Assembly (NCBI RefSeq): GCF_001426195.1 | Contig: NZ_LMRS01000001.1 | Coordinates: 250,501-314,500, forward strand | Direction of reading: 5' to 3' | DNA: 64,000 bases | Source: Sphingomonas sp. Leaf339 | GTDB lineage: Bacteria > Pseudomonadota > Alphaproteobacteria > Sphingomonadales > Sphingomonadaceae | In this document: positions 26,507-36,453 of the stretch, one piece after another | Layout: each line of letters starts with the position of its first letter | Position numbering within the stretch: the first letter of the stretch is position 1 | The notes under the pieces: model-generated | Seen by the model: only the letters and a program-made list of their open reading frames with translations | Told to the model about the DNA's origin: nothing | Databases searched by the model: none | Position numbers and translations under genes: made by a program

Positions 26507-27374
26507 TCTGATCTGGATTCGCAGTGACGCCCTGTCGGCGGCGATCAATCCGTTCGGCGCGGAACTGACGCATCTGCACGATGCCGATGGCGCCGAGCTG
26601 ATGACGAATGCCGATCCCGCTTTCTGGCCGAAGCATGCGCCGATCCTGTTCCCGGTGATCGGCGTGACCAACGGCAGCGTCATCCGCGTCGACGGCACCG
26701 AATACCCGATGGCCAAGCACGGCTTCGCCCGCGACATGGCGTTCGCGGTGGTCGATCAGGGAGCGGATCACGCCACCTTCGCGCTGACCGACACGGCCGA
26801 GACGCGCGTGGCCTATCCCTATGCGTTCCGGCTGGAGATCAGTTTCCGCATCGACGGGGCGACATTGTCGGTCGAGGCGCGGATCATCAATCCCGCCGAC
26901 ACGCCGATGCTGGCGCAATTCGGCTTTCACTCGGCCTTCGCATGGCCATTGCCCTATCGGCAGGCGCGCGCCGATCACCGCATCGTGTTCGACGCCGACG
27001 AACCTGGTCGCCTGCGCGCGATCGCGCCCGACGGCCTGATCGCGGCGCAGACGAACCCGTCGCCGCTCGACGGCCGCACGCTGCATCTGGCCGACGATCT
27101 GTTCGCCAACGATGCGCTGGTGTGGGACCCGGTGGCGTCAGACGCCGTGACTTATGGCGCGGCCATCGGCCCCCGGTTGCGCATCGCGTTCCCGGACACG
27201 CCGGCGCTCGGTATCTGGACGAAACCGGGGGCGGCGTTCGTGTGTGTCGAACCATGGCACGGCATCGCCGATCCCGAAGGTTTTTCCGGCGAATACAAGG
27301 ACAAACCCGGCGTGTTCACGGTCGCGGGCGGGGACGCGAAGACTATCGGTATGAGCGTGACGCTGGTGCCGTAG
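26499..27374 (+). CDS. Aldose 1-epimerase family protein (LacX-like)
   Basis: 291 residues from a GTG at 26499 overlapping the end of pheT by 8 nt, so part of the same operon. The fold motifs are GAELTHLHDADGAELM, a conserved ARDMAF/KHGFARD segment with the histidine expected near the active site, and a later QFGFHSAFAWPL histidine. Family members interconvert sugar anomers or act on hexose-6-phosphates. The exact sugar is not predictable. Confidence 0.88.
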   Translation: MADLIWIRSDALSAAINPFGAELTHLHDADGAELMTNADPAFWPKHAPILFPVIGVTNGSVIRVDGTEYPMAKHGFARDMAFAVVDQGADHATFALTDTAETRVAYPYAFRLEISFRIDGATLSVEARIINPADTPMLAQFGFHSAFAWPLPYRQARADHRIVFDADEPGRLRAIAPDGLIAAQTNPSPLDGRTLHLADDLFANDALVWDPVASDAVTYGAAIGPRLRIAFPDTPALGIWTKPGAAFVCVEPWHGIADPEGFSGEYKDKPGVFTVAGGDAKTIGMSVTLVP

Positions 27375-27472
27375 CACCCCGTCACCAGCCCGGTATTCCT
27401 GACTTTCGTAACGAAAATTAGGTCCGGTCTTGGCCTCACCTTAGCCTAACTTTCCACGCCGGACATGCCTTC

Positions 27473-28996
<1,524 letters not shown>

Positions 28997-29003
28997 GTCG
29001 GCC

Positions 29004-29633
29004 TCACTTCAGGTATTGCGTCAGGCTCAGGCTCGATAGCTGGGTGAAGACCGAATAGCTGGCGCGCAACACGGTCTGCTGCTGCGACAGGTCGCTGGCG
29101 ATCTGGCCGTAATCGGCATCTTCGTTGGTCGAGATCAGCTCGCTGAGCAGGTTGGCGCGATCATCGGCGCGGGTGCCTAGCGTCTCGGTCTCGGCCTGTT
29201 TGCGGCCGTTTTCGGCGTTGATCGCGCGGACGCCGGGCAGGGCGGCATCGATCTGCCCCATCGCGGTCTTCAGCGCGTCCATCTGGGTGGCGGTGGGCGT
29301 ATCGCCGACGGTATCGGCCAGCGTCTGCGGCTTGAACGGCATCGCATCGGTCTGGGCGCCCGCCAATAACGCCCCACTGCAGTCGCCGGCGTTGAGCGCG
29401 GCGCGGAATTGGTCGAAGGCGCCGGCGATCGACTCTTGCAACCCCTGTGTCTGACCGGTGCCGATCGCGGTCATGATCTTCTGGCGCAGTGTCGCCGATG
29501 ATTCGTCGATCGTGATGATGTTGGCGTCGTACAGTGATAGCGTGGTGCTAATGACGCGGGCGGCGGCCGAATAGCTGTTCTGCAATGCGACCATCTGCGA
29601 AATTTCCTCGTCGATGCTGACACCGGAGAAATT
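29004..29633 (-). pseudogene. Flagellar remnant: flgK 3' end fused to internally deleted flgL
   Basis: The minus-strand frame contains SGVSIDEEISQMVALQNSYSAAARVIS (in FlgK the C-terminal helix that ends hook-associated protein 1) at about 29630-29520. It runs without a stop into FlgL-like sequence: LRQKIMTAIG, GALLAGAQTDAMPF and the C-terminal flagellin helix ending QLSSLSLTQYLK. The N-terminus of FlgL and much of its middle are missing, and upstream of 29633 the frame turns into unrelated basic sequence. This is a decayed fragment, not a working gene. Motif-based, no alignment run. Confidence 0.6.
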
Positions 29634-29647
29634 GTCGCACCGGTGCG

Positions 29648-30804
29648 GTCGCCGACGCCCAGCACCTTTTGCCCGACGGCCACATCCTGCAACGGGGGCA
29701 GGGGCAGGCGGGCGATTATCGTCGCGAGGTGGCAGGTGCCAGCCGCGGTGACGAGATTGGCCAGATGGCGAAGGCGGTGGCGGTGTTCCGGGAGAACGGG
29801 ATCGCCAAGGAGGCAGCGGATGCGGCAAGGCTCGTGCTGAGGCCGAACAGAAGATGGTCGTGGACACGGTATCGGGTCATCTGTCCGATCTGTCGGACGG
29901 CGACCTGATCGGCGCGGAGTTGGAGAGTGCGACGACGATCCGGACGAGATCGGGCGAGATTGCGCAGGCATCGGAGGATCTCGCGCGGCGGACGGAAAGC
30001 AATGCGGCTTCGCTGGAAGAGACGGCGGCATCGGTGACGCAGATGGACGGCCGCCTGCGGGCATCGGCGGGCGCGGCGGCGCGGACGGTGGAGCGCGCGG
30101 ACCAGGCGATCGCGACGGTCGGCGGCGGCCGGGCGGTGGCGGACGAGGCGGTGCAGGCGATGGGCCGGGTGTCGGAAAGCGCCAAGGGCATCGACAGCGT
30201 CATCGAGGGCCTCGACAAGATCGCGTTCCAGACGCGCGTGCTGGCGATGAACGCCGCCGTGGAAGCGGGGCGTGCCGGTGACGCCGGTCGTGGCTTTGCC
30301 GTCGTGGCCGATCTGGTGTCCGCACTCGCGATGCGTGCCGAGGAGGAAGCCAAGCGGGCACGTGACCAGTTGACGGTGACGCAGACCGACATCGTGACCG
30401 CGGTCGAGGCGGTGACCAAGGTGGATGGCGCGCTCGCCAACATCTCGGGCGACGTCGCGCAGGTGCACGAACTGCTGGCGACGATGGCGGCGGACAACCA
30501 GGCGCAGTCGGCGGCGATCACGCAGATCTCGGCGGCGATCGGGACGATGGACCAGTCGACGCAACAGAACGCGGCAATGGTCGAGGAGACGTCTGCGGCC
30601 GCTCGCAACCTGGCCAGCGAAGTCGGCAACCTCGCCGATCAGGCGGGGCGGTTCAAGGTCGCCCATAGCGGTGGCCGTGCATCCGCACCGGCCCGCAAGC
30701 CGGACTATGTTACGCCCGGCGCGTACACCTCGCCGATCAAGCCGCTGCCGGCGGCCGCCATCCTGGCGATGGTGCGGGCGGATGACGACTGGAAGTCATT
30801 CTGA
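29648..30804 (+). pseudogene. Methyl-accepting chemotaxis protein remnant, truncated and frameshifted
   Basis: The first frame (to about 29845) carries a HAMP-like end, [17 protein letters not shown]. The protein then continues in another frame from 29854 with [10 protein letters not shown], followed after an apparent deletion by the signalling domain: [27 protein letters not shown], the receptor tip [32 protein letters not shown] and [17 protein letters not shown]. The sensor and membrane parts are absent and there is a frameshift near 29845, so chemoreception is lost. A truncated cytosolic protein from 29854 might still be made. It adjoins the flagellar remnant head to head. Confidence 0.65.
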
Positions 30805-30807
30805 TCA

Positions 30808-30831
30808 GTTCCCCGGCGGAGGCTGGGGAAC
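30808..30831. repeat. Short GTTCCCC...GGGGAAC palindrome
   Basis: Seven-base perfect arms around a 10-nt GC-rich loop, followed by CTCCAGT. It is a degenerate single arm of the longer element at 19381-19485 and lies just after the MCP remnant. Confidence 0.6.
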
Positions 30832-30969
30832 TCCAGTGCGGAAAGTCTCGAAAGTCACACCCGCCTACGCGTGCGCGATCGTGCGCGTGGGTGGGATTTC
30901 GTCGATCGACGGTGAGAAAGAGCGGTTGCCCGACGGGATAACTCAAGCTCGCCGTGTAGGACATCCTTC

Positions 30970-31257
30970 CTACCGCCGTTCCGTCTTCGGCCGCCGACGA
31001 CCGGTGGTCATCAGGTCGGGCTTGGGCGGCGGTGTCCAGTCCGGTGGCGGAGCGACTTGCTGGCGGCTGGAGCCGAGCCCCATCGATCCGGGTTGCTGGC
31101 GGCGGATGCCGGCCGTCTCGGCGGTGGCAGCATCGGTCATCGATGCGCCGCCGCGGATCAGGTTGATCCGGTCGCGCAGGCGGCCGGCTTCCTCGAAATC
31201 CATCGCCCGGGCGGCGGCTTCCATGCGGGCCTGAAGTTCCTCGATATTCTGCGCCAT
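30970..31257 (-). CDS. UvrB/UvrC-motif (UVR) protein
   Basis: 95 residues. The N-terminal 36 residues form a UVR helical hairpin (IEELQARMEAAARAMDFEEAGRLRDRIN), the motif by which UvrB and UvrC bind each other. The remainder is proline- and basic-rich, ending RRRPKTERR, probably disordered. No nuclease or helicase domain is attached. Small stand-alone UVR proteins are common in alphaproteobacteria; role unproven. Confidence 0.82.
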   Translation of the reverse strand: MAQNIEELQARMEAAARAMDFEEAGRLRDRINLIRGGASMTDAATAETAGIRRQQPGSMGLGSSRQQVAPPPDWTPPPKPDLMTTGRRRPKTERR

Positions 31258-31299
31258 TGGATAATAACGACCCGTGCCGCGAGTCCGATCCGGGCGGTC

Positions 31300-32751
31300 T
31301 CAGCCTGCGTAATAACTGGCGACGGCCTTGTGGTCGCGCAGGCTGGCGGGGCGGTAGGGTTTCACTTCGCCCATTTGCGGCACGGGGCCGGCGGCGAAGC
31401 GATCGATGACGCTGGGGTGCAGCGGCGCGGCGGGATCGACCTGTCGCACCGTCCGGCGCCATGTCAGGCGGTCGCCGGTCAGACGGCGCAGCCATCGCGG
31501 CTGGCTGTCCAGCATCCGCTGCACTTCGTCATGCTGCAGGCCAGTGGCATCCGGGCTGGTGACCAGCAGGTCGGCGCGGATCTTCACGCTGCCAGCCATC
31601 GCGGTAGTGAACTCGTCGACCATCCAGCGGAGCGCGATGTCGGACAGGCGCGATTCGTCCTCCGCATAGCTGCCGCCGATGTCGGAGTGATTGCCGGCGA
31701 ACCAGCGCGGTCGCAGCCAGTCGGTGCGGCCCTCCGCCGCATTCCGCCGCAAATCCTCGGGCTTTGCCCAGGGGACGTAGGGGAACCGCGTCCGCTCCTC
31801 GTCCAGCGATAAAGCGTGGCGCAGGTAGCGCACCTCGCGATCGACATATCGATCGTAATGTTTGCCGCTCCACCAGGCGAGGTGGCCGACGCGGATCGCG
31901 GCGATCCAGTCGAGCGGGTTCCACCACCGGATGCGCCGATTGGGATCGTCGAAGAAGTATTTGAACTGGTCCAACAGGATACGCAGCAGCCACAGCGCCG
32001 CCGCCGCCGGCACCAGGGCGGCCAGTATAGTGATCCACCGAGGAGCGATCGACCCGATCGCCATGGTCAGCCCGATCATCACCACGAAGCCCAGCGTCGC
32101 AATCAACGTGGCAGTGCGGCTGCCAAGCGCCGCTACCGTGTCAAAGACGCCGATGAAATAGGGCTGCACATTGCCCTGCTTCTCGCCATCGACACCGATG
32201 CCCTGCGAGCCATAGGTCGTGCGGAAGCGGTCGGCCTTCGTTTCGCGCTGTTGCTCATATTGCGCGCGCTTCGCGCCAGCACCGTGATTGTATACGTCCT
32301 TCACCGCCACGCTGGCGATGCGGCGCAGGGCGGGGCCATAACGTGGCACCGGCGCGCCGTCGGCGGTGCTCGTCGGCACGCCACACAGGTTCAGCACGTT
32401 CGCCAGCGCCCGGACAGTGTAGGCACCCCGGCTGAACCCGAACAGGCAGATGCGGTCGCCGGGACGGTAATGGGCGATGATCGCGGCGTAACAGTCGATC
32501 ACATTCTCATCGATGCCGGTGCCGCCCGCCGCCGCCAGCATGTTATGAAGCCGGCGAAAGGTCAGCCCCCCGACCTCGCCCGCGCCCAGACCGGGATCGT
32601 AAAAGGCATATTGTTCATGCCAGCCGATTGGTGAATCGGGGCCGGGCCGCATCGCGCGATAGAGCTTGTAGATGTTGGACAGGCGCTGGTCCGGGCGCAG
32701 CCCGCCGATCTGGCCGGTGCCGTCTGAAAAGATGAGCACGTTCTTCGCCAC
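31300..32751 (-). CDS. DUF2235 alpha/beta hydrolase with central membrane segments
   Basis: 483 residues. The DUF2235 signature is clear: FSDGTGQ at 8-14, the nucleophile elbow GFSRGAYT with Ser107, and the later NHSDIGGSYAEDESRLSDIALRWM expected to hold the Asp and His. Two or three hydrophobic helices lie at about 215-262. The family includes Tle1-like phospholipases of type VI secretion, but no secretion gene is nearby and the protein has no signal peptide, so a housekeeping or defence lipase is equally possible. It borders the left end of the tRNA-Phe island. Confidence 0.8.
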   Translation of the reverse strand: MAKNVLIFSDGTGQIGGLRPDQRLSNIYKLYRAMRPGPDSPIGWHEQYAFYDPGLGAGEVGGLTFRRLHNMLAAAGGTGIDENVIDCYAAIIAHYRPGDRICLFGFSRGAYTVRALANVLNLCGVPTSTADGAPVPRYGPALRRIASVAVKDVYNHGAGAKRAQYEQQRETKADRFRTTYGSQGIGVDGEKQGNVQPYFIGVFDTVAALGSRTATLIATLGFVVMIGLTMAIGSIAPRWITILAALVPAAAALWLLRILLDQFKYFFDDPNRRIRWWNPLDWIAAIRVGHLAWWSGKHYDRYVDREVRYLRHALSLDEERTRFPYVPWAKPEDLRRNAAEGRTDWLRPRWFAGNHSDIGGSYAEDESRLSDIALRWMVDEFTTAMAGSVKIRADLLVTSPDATGLQHDEVQRMLDSQPRWLRRLTGDRLTWRRTVRQVDPAAPLHPSVIDRFAAGPVPQMGEVKPYRPASLRDHKAVASYYAG

Positions 32752-32859
32752 GTCGGCTCCGCCCCCAATCCCCGACCATTGCCGTCGCGATCCGCGAGTC
32801 GGTGATGCTCAGGCGAGGGAGGATATGGGCCGGTGTGGCCTGCGTCTATGAAGAAGGCG

Positions 32860-32906
32860 TGGTGCCCGGAGACGGATTCGAACCGCCGACACTGCGATTT
32901 TCAGTC
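32860..32906. repeat. Left attachment site (partial tRNA-Phe copy)
   Basis: Identical over 47 nt to 43888-43934, covering the 3' end of tRNA-Phe from the CCA through the T arm and variable loop to the anticodon. It diverges immediately after the shared TCAGTC, so it is not a working tRNA but the displaced chromosomal end of the integration site. Confidence 0.93.
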
Positions 32907-32996
32907 TCGCAAACCGGAATTACGAAACGTACCGAAAAGCTACAAAGCATAACGAAATAAGGGACTTAGGGTAGCGACGTTAAATTCTGACGTACC

Positions 32997-33050
32997 GAGC
33001 GATTACGAGAAATTACGACCAATTCCGTGCGCAATTACACAGGAATTACA
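32997..33050 (+). repeat. Integrase arm-type repeats, left end
   Basis: Two related copies: a weaker GAGCGATTACGAGAAATTAC at 32997-33016, and GTGCGC-A-ATTACAC-AGG-AATTACA at 33027-33050. The latter matches 20 of 24 bases of a same-orientation copy at 43807-43830 beside the right end. Placement inside both attachment sites is what is expected of arm-type binding sites for the integrase. Confidence 0.6.
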
Positions 33051-33058
33051 ACTCAGGG

Positions 33059-33364
33059 TCACGCAGCGCCACCCGACATAGCCTTCAACTGCCTCGTCTC
33101 TTTCATAAGCTGGTGCAGTTCCGTGCCGGCAGCCTCTGCTACCTTCCGCATCCCCGCTGGCGTACCGCAAGACGGCGAAGGTTCTAGGACGGTCGCTAGG
33201 ACGAATAAAAGGGCGTTAGCTAGGTCGGGGCCATGTAGCACTGCCTCGACGGTGTACGGTGCCTTCCCGCCCGCCTCTGATACCGCCGCTGTCTGTATGG
33301 CGGCTATCAGCTTTTTTACACGGTCATCATCGGTGATGGCGGGCCATAGGGGGGTCGGTTGCAT
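33059..33364 (-). CDS. Hypothetical protein (island)
   Basis: 101 residues, mixed helical composition, no membrane segment and no recognised domain (contains DDDRVKKLIAAIQTAAVSEAGG and a C-terminal helical AGTELHQLMKETRQLKAM). No strong ribosome-binding site precedes the ATG. Codon composition looks coding but function is unknown. Confidence 0.4.
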   Translation of the reverse strand: MQPTPLWPAITDDDRVKKLIAAIQTAAVSEAGGKAPYTVEAVLHGPDLANALLFVLATVLEPSPSCGTPAGMRKVAEAAGTELHQLMKETRQLKAMSGGAA

Positions 33365-33501
33365 CAGGTTAGGGGTGCATGACGGTCTTTACCGGATCAA
33401 GGCTAAACCCTTTGCCGCCGCCGCCCCTGCATTTCGTTCTCACTTTGTTCTGTCCTACAGGTACTGGGTTCATATACATCGATGAATGAAGGAGTCGCGT
33501 C

Positions 33502-33594
33502 ATGGTCATTCCAGATTCATCGTTGCTGCTAGCTGTAGCGGCAGTCATCACCAGCTTATCAAGCTTAGTGTGGGCATTCCGGCGGAAGGTATAA
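33502..33594 (+). CDS. 30-residue single-span membrane microprotein
   Basis: ATG at 33502 with a GAAGGAG site 7 nt upstream. The product starts MVIPDSS, has one Leu/Ala/Val/Ile-rich membrane helix of about 20 residues and ends in a basic FRRKV tail, giving a clear N-out/C-in topology. Below the length cutoff of most gene callers. Resembles phage or island leaderless helices in architecture only; function unknown. Confidence 0.5.
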   Translation: MVIPDSSLLLAVAAVITSLSSLVWAFRRKV

Positions 33595-33682
33595 CAGGGG
33601 CAATTCATCTAGGCAGGGCGAATGTTGTGGGTTTTTTCTAATGCACGGGCAACCCACGCTGGCCCCGCGTGGTTCTAGAACT

Positions 33683-34093
33683 ATGGCAACATCAACCATT
33701 CCCTACGCTATTGTCGTTGAAGACGATCCGATCATCATGATGGAAACGACATACATTCTGGAAGATGCGGGCTTTCGTGTGCATGAGTCGTTCGATGGTG
33801 ATGAAGCAATTGTTCATCTTGCCGAACATTGGGAAAATACCGTGCTGCTATTCTCAGACGTAGATATGCCGGGTTCGATAAACGGTTTTGCGCTGGCTCG
33901 TCACGTTGCCGAACATTGGCCTTTAATTGATATAGTCATCGCTTCCGGTCATGTCGTGCCAGCTTCTGGTGATATGCCGGACAAGGCTACGTTTATATTA
34001 AAACCGTTCAACCAGCGAATGGTGCACGACCATCTTCGCGAAATATTACCTGATGATAGAAAGCCGGAACCGCTGAAAACCGCTGTTGTTTAG
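33683..34093 (+). CDS. Orphan single-domain response regulator
   Basis: 136 residues from the ATG at 33683 (an in-frame ATG at 33641 is possible; neither has a good site). A receiver domain only: acidic pair in VVEDDPIIMM, the phospho-acceptor aspartate in LLFSDVDMPG, the Ser/Thr position in IASGHV and the conserved lysine in FILKPFN. No output domain follows, and no histidine kinase lies in the island, so it must work with a chromosomal kinase or phosphotransfer protein. Sphingomonads often use such single-domain regulators. Confidence 0.85.
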   Translation: MATSTIPYAIVVEDDPIIMMETTYILEDAGFRVHESFDGDEAIVHLAEHWENTVLLFSDVDMPGSINGFALARHVAEHWPLIDIVIASGHVVPASGDMPDKATFILKPFNQRMVHDHLREILPDDRKPEPLKTAVV

Positions 34094-34116
34094 CGTTAGT
34101 AACTAACCCCGTATCT

Positions 34117-34377
34117 TTGCCATCATCCGGTTCCACCCCCGATAAGGGCGGTCTGGATGAATTCGAGCGGTCGACGGTCGAATGGGCGACCCTCCTCTCT
34201 TATCGCACGATCATGGCCCTGCCAACGCCAGATCGATCCCCACCGCCAGACCAGCCCACTATTCAGGATAGCCTTGTGGCGACAGCGATTGTTTCTGCAT
34301 TCCAGGTGCAGGTTGATGCCGGGGCGGGTGAAATCGTAGATTGTATCAAAGCGCTGATTCTTGCCCATGGGTCATAG
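34117..34377 (+). CDS. Hypothetical protein (island)
   Basis: Up to 86 residues from a TTG at 34117; an internal ATG near 34213 would give a 54-residue form. The C-terminal half (SLVATAIVSAFQVQVDAGAGEIVDCIKALILAH) is helical and looks coding. It follows the response regulator by 23 nt and could be cotranscribed. Its end overlaps the convergent small gene by 6 nt. No family recognised. Confidence 0.35.
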   Translation: MPSSGSTPDKGGLDEFERSTVEWATLLSYRTIMALPTPDRSPPPDQPTIQDSLVATAIVSAFQVQVDAGAGEIVDCIKALILAHGS

Positions 34378-34560
34378 GGGAAGGGGGAGTTGGCTACCGC
34401 CGTCCATTGGAAGGGCGTACAGGGAGTTATAGACGTGCGAAGCCACTTCATGTCGCGCTTCTTCACGAAGGCCCTGTTGTGGCATCGTTAGAGCCACCAG
34501 CGCCCACCCGGGCGCCTCTTCTATTAACTCCGCAATCCGCTCGACGGTGATGATGCCCAT
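34372..34560 (-). CDS. Small helical sphingomonad-type protein
   Basis: 62 residues with a strong AAGGAG site 6 nt before the ATG at 34560. The core RIAELIEEAPGWALVALTMPQQGLREEA followed by a short helix resembles a family of small sphingomonad proteins (APGWARVGLT...LRERAA pattern; possibly DUF6771, from memory). No catalytic residues. Function unknown. Confidence 0.55.
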   Translation of the reverse strand: MGIITVERIAELIEEAPGWALVALTMPQQGLREEARHEVASHVYNSLYALPMDGGSQLPLPL

Positions 34561-34638
34561 GTCCGACTCCTTGGTCCATAGTTAGAACAAAGAGCGAACA
34601 TTGGGCAAGGGCGTTTGATTTCGCTGTTGGATTGGGCA

Positions 34639-34672
34639 CGAAAAAGAGCCGCTGACTGGCGATCAGCGACCC
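34639..34672 (-). terminator. Terminator-like hairpin, copy 1 of 3
   Basis: Minus strand: TCGCTGATC and its complement GTCAGCG around a short loop, followed by CTCTTTTTCG. Same design as the two copies at 34767 and 35608 but with a diverged loop. It lies between the small gene at 34372-34560 and the first PEPxxWA-CTERM gene. Confidence 0.5.
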
Positions 34673-34766
34673 ATATCGATCCACACTGATAAAGGGGGGA
34701 AAATAGTGTGGTAGGCCTAATAACGACAGTCTCGCTTACCGGTTCCATACCACGCGGCTACCGGAA

Positions 34767-34801
34767 CGAAAAAGGGACGCTGACCTTTCGATCAGCGACC
34801 C
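34767..34801 (-). terminator. Terminator after PEPxxWA-CTERM gene, copy 2 of 3
   Basis: Minus strand: GGGTCGCTGATCGAAAGGTC then AGCGTCCC and a TTTTTC run, a long GC stem with a short loop, 35 nt after the stop of the gene at 34836-35414. Nearly identical to the copy at 35608-35641. Confidence 0.75.
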
Positions 34802-34835
34802 TTCCTTACCCACGCCCGCAAACGAGGGAGTTAAA

Positions 34836-35414
34836 TCAGGCGTAGCGAACTGTAGAATGACGACGACGATAGCGAGCCGCGCCACCAACCATGCCAAAGC
34901 CGACCATCATCATTGCCCAAGTGGCGGGCTCGGGGACGGCGCCAACCGTTGCGTTCGATGCCTCAACGCGTAGCCCGCTTGGTTGATTAAGTATGCTGTT
35001 GCTCAAATTGAATCGCAATGTATAGTTCGAACCGGCAATGGTATTTGCGACCTGCGAAAGGGTATCATAGCTACCAGCGGTTGTTCCTTGAAAAACAAGG
35101 ATGCCGTTTCCTCCAAACGCATTCGAACCAGAGCCTGCGCGCGTCAGCGTAAAGTCGGCGCCATTTGTCGATATAATGCTTGAACCCATATTGTTCAGGA
35201 AAAGACCAAACGATAGGATTTGAAAGTTACCGGGCACTTGGTATCCAGCGAACGAAACCGTAGAAGTGGATGCGTTCGCAGTAAAGGTAAGGCCGTAGAA
35301 TGTATTGGTCTGGGCCGGGACATTCACGATATCAAGAAGCGTTGCAGCCGATACCGTCGTGGGTGCCATAACCGCCGAACCAAGCAACGCCGAAACCAAT
35401 GCGATATTCTTCAT
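34836..35414 (-). CDS. PEPxxWA-CTERM sorting-domain exported protein
   Basis: 192 residues from the ATG at 35414 with an AAGGGGTGG site. Signal peptide MKNIALVSALLGSAVMAPTTVSA; a Ser/Thr/Gly/Asn-rich beta-type body without enzyme motifs; C-terminal sorting tail VPEPATWAMMMVGFGMVGGA followed by ARYRRRH. The tail directs such proteins to an exosortase/EpsH-type system at the envelope; no exosortase is visible in this window. A paralogue lies immediately upstream. Confidence 0.88.
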   Translation of the reverse strand: MKNIALVSALLGSAVMAPTTVSAATLLDIVNVPAQTNTFYGLTFTANASTSTVSFAGYQVPGNFQILSFGLFLNNMGSSIISTNGADFTLTRAGSGSNAFGGNGILVFQGTTAGSYDTLSQVANTIAGSNYTLRFNLSNSILNQPSGLRVEASNATVGAVPEPATWAMMMVGFGMVGGAARYRRRHSTVRYA

Positions 35415-35607
35415 TTTCCACCCCTTTCGAAGCAAGAACGCTCCGTTGCGGCGTGGCTTAACCTAACGCAATTAAATAGAAAGTCGGAATGATCGCAGTA
35501 GAAACCATTTTCGTTCCAAATTGGCAAAATGGGACGCTGCGTATCCTTTGACGGGATTCTGTGTCGGGCTTCACGGGGTAGCAGCTAACCATGCTGCGAT
35601 CATCACG

Positions 35608-35641
35608 CGAAAAGGGCCGCTGACCTTTCGATCAGCGACCC
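35608..35641 (-). terminator. Terminator after second PEPxxWA-CTERM gene, copy 3 of 3
   Basis: Same hairpin as 34767-34801 with one changed base pair region (AGCGGCCC instead of AGCGTCCC) and the same flanking sequence, 33 nt after the stop of the gene at 35674-36453. The duplication of gene end plus terminator points to an old tandem duplication. Confidence 0.75.
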
Positions 35642-35673
35642 TTCCTCACCTACACCCGATCGGAGTCCAATCC

Positions 35674-36453
35674 TCAGGCGTAAGCGACTCTCGGCTGGCG
35701 GCGGCGGTAACGCGACGCAGCACCAATCATGCCGAACCCAACGAGCATCATCGCCCAAGTCGTCGGCTCGGGGACGGCGGCGACAGCTTGGGTTGTGAAC
35801 TGAGTGACATACCCAAAGGTGCTGGCTGTTCCGTTGCCCGTGGTGCCGTTGGAGAGGAACAGGCTGGATGTGCCATCACCAAGAAGGTCCTGACCATCAA
35901 GCGTTGTCCCTGCTCGATTGCTTCCTCCGAAGCTTGTTAGATCGAGCAACAAATTACCCATCGATGAATCATAGACGAACGGATTTGTGAAACTGAAAAA
36001 TACGTCGAAGTCCTTGGTGACTCCATTCGTACTTCCAGCACCCGAGGAATATGTAACGTCGCTCCGTGGTACAACATTTACAACGTTCGAACCGACGTTC
36101 GTCGCGAAGTTGGTACTCAGTCCATCGGCCCGTGCGCTCGTTGTGGAAAGGGCTATCTGCAAACCTTGAGTTGTGCGTGTAAACGCTGTCCCCGGACCGC
36201 CAAAAATGCCACCGAAGTTAGCGTTATTTGCGCGAAAGGCGAGGCCAGTTAGTGTGATCGGGCCGCTTGCGAACTGATCCGCATTAAAAACTTGCTGCAT
36301 TCGAGCCACGTTGATGAAGCCAAGGACGTTTCGGCTGCCACTGTTCCCTTCAACCGCATCGAGGCCTACCGGAATAACGACGGTAGCAGCATTTACAGGG
36401 CTAGCCGCGATCAAGGCTGCCGCAAGCGTTCCGAGAGAGACAATCCGCTTCAT
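35674..36453 (-). CDS. PEPxxWA-CTERM sorting-domain exported protein
   Basis: 259 residues from the ATG at 36453 with an AAAGG site; the longer frame to 36486 has none. Signal peptide MKRIVSLGTLAAALIAASPVNA; a body rich in Asn, Gly, Ser and Thr with the pattern GLAFRANNANFGG and FDVFFSFTNPFVYD, reminiscent of extracellular matrix-like proteins; sorting tail VPEPTTWAMMLVGFGMIGAA then SRYRRRQ. Its 3' end is homologous to the neighbouring paralogue. Probably envelope-anchored or secreted; function unknown. Confidence 0.88.
   Translation of the reverse strand: MKRIVSLGTLAAALIAASPVNAATVVIPVGLDAVEGNSGSRNVLGFINVARMQQVFNADQFASGPITLTGLAFRANNANFGGIFGGPGTAFTRTTQGLQIALSTTSARADGLSTNFATNVGSNVVNVVPRSDVTYSSGAGSTNGVTKDFDVFFSFTNPFVYDSSMGNLLLDLTSFGGSNRAGTTLDGQDLLGDGTSSLFLSNGTTGNGTASTFGYVTQFTTQAVAAVPEPTTWAMMLVGFGMIGAASRYRRRQPRVAYA

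Noticed and set aside
24017..26737. 906-residue minus-strand frame over pheT
   Set aside because: Antisense shadow of the phenylalanyl-tRNA synthetase beta subunit; Arg/Gln/His-rich and lacks a start signal or domain.
32860..32906. Second tRNA-Phe
   Set aside because: Only the 3' part is present; it stops matching after the anticodon loop, so it is the left attachment site, not a tRNA gene.
33369..33608. 79-residue minus-strand frame in the island
   Set aside because: No ribosome-binding site and unconvincing composition; the clear microprotein on the opposite strand (33502-33594) overlaps it.
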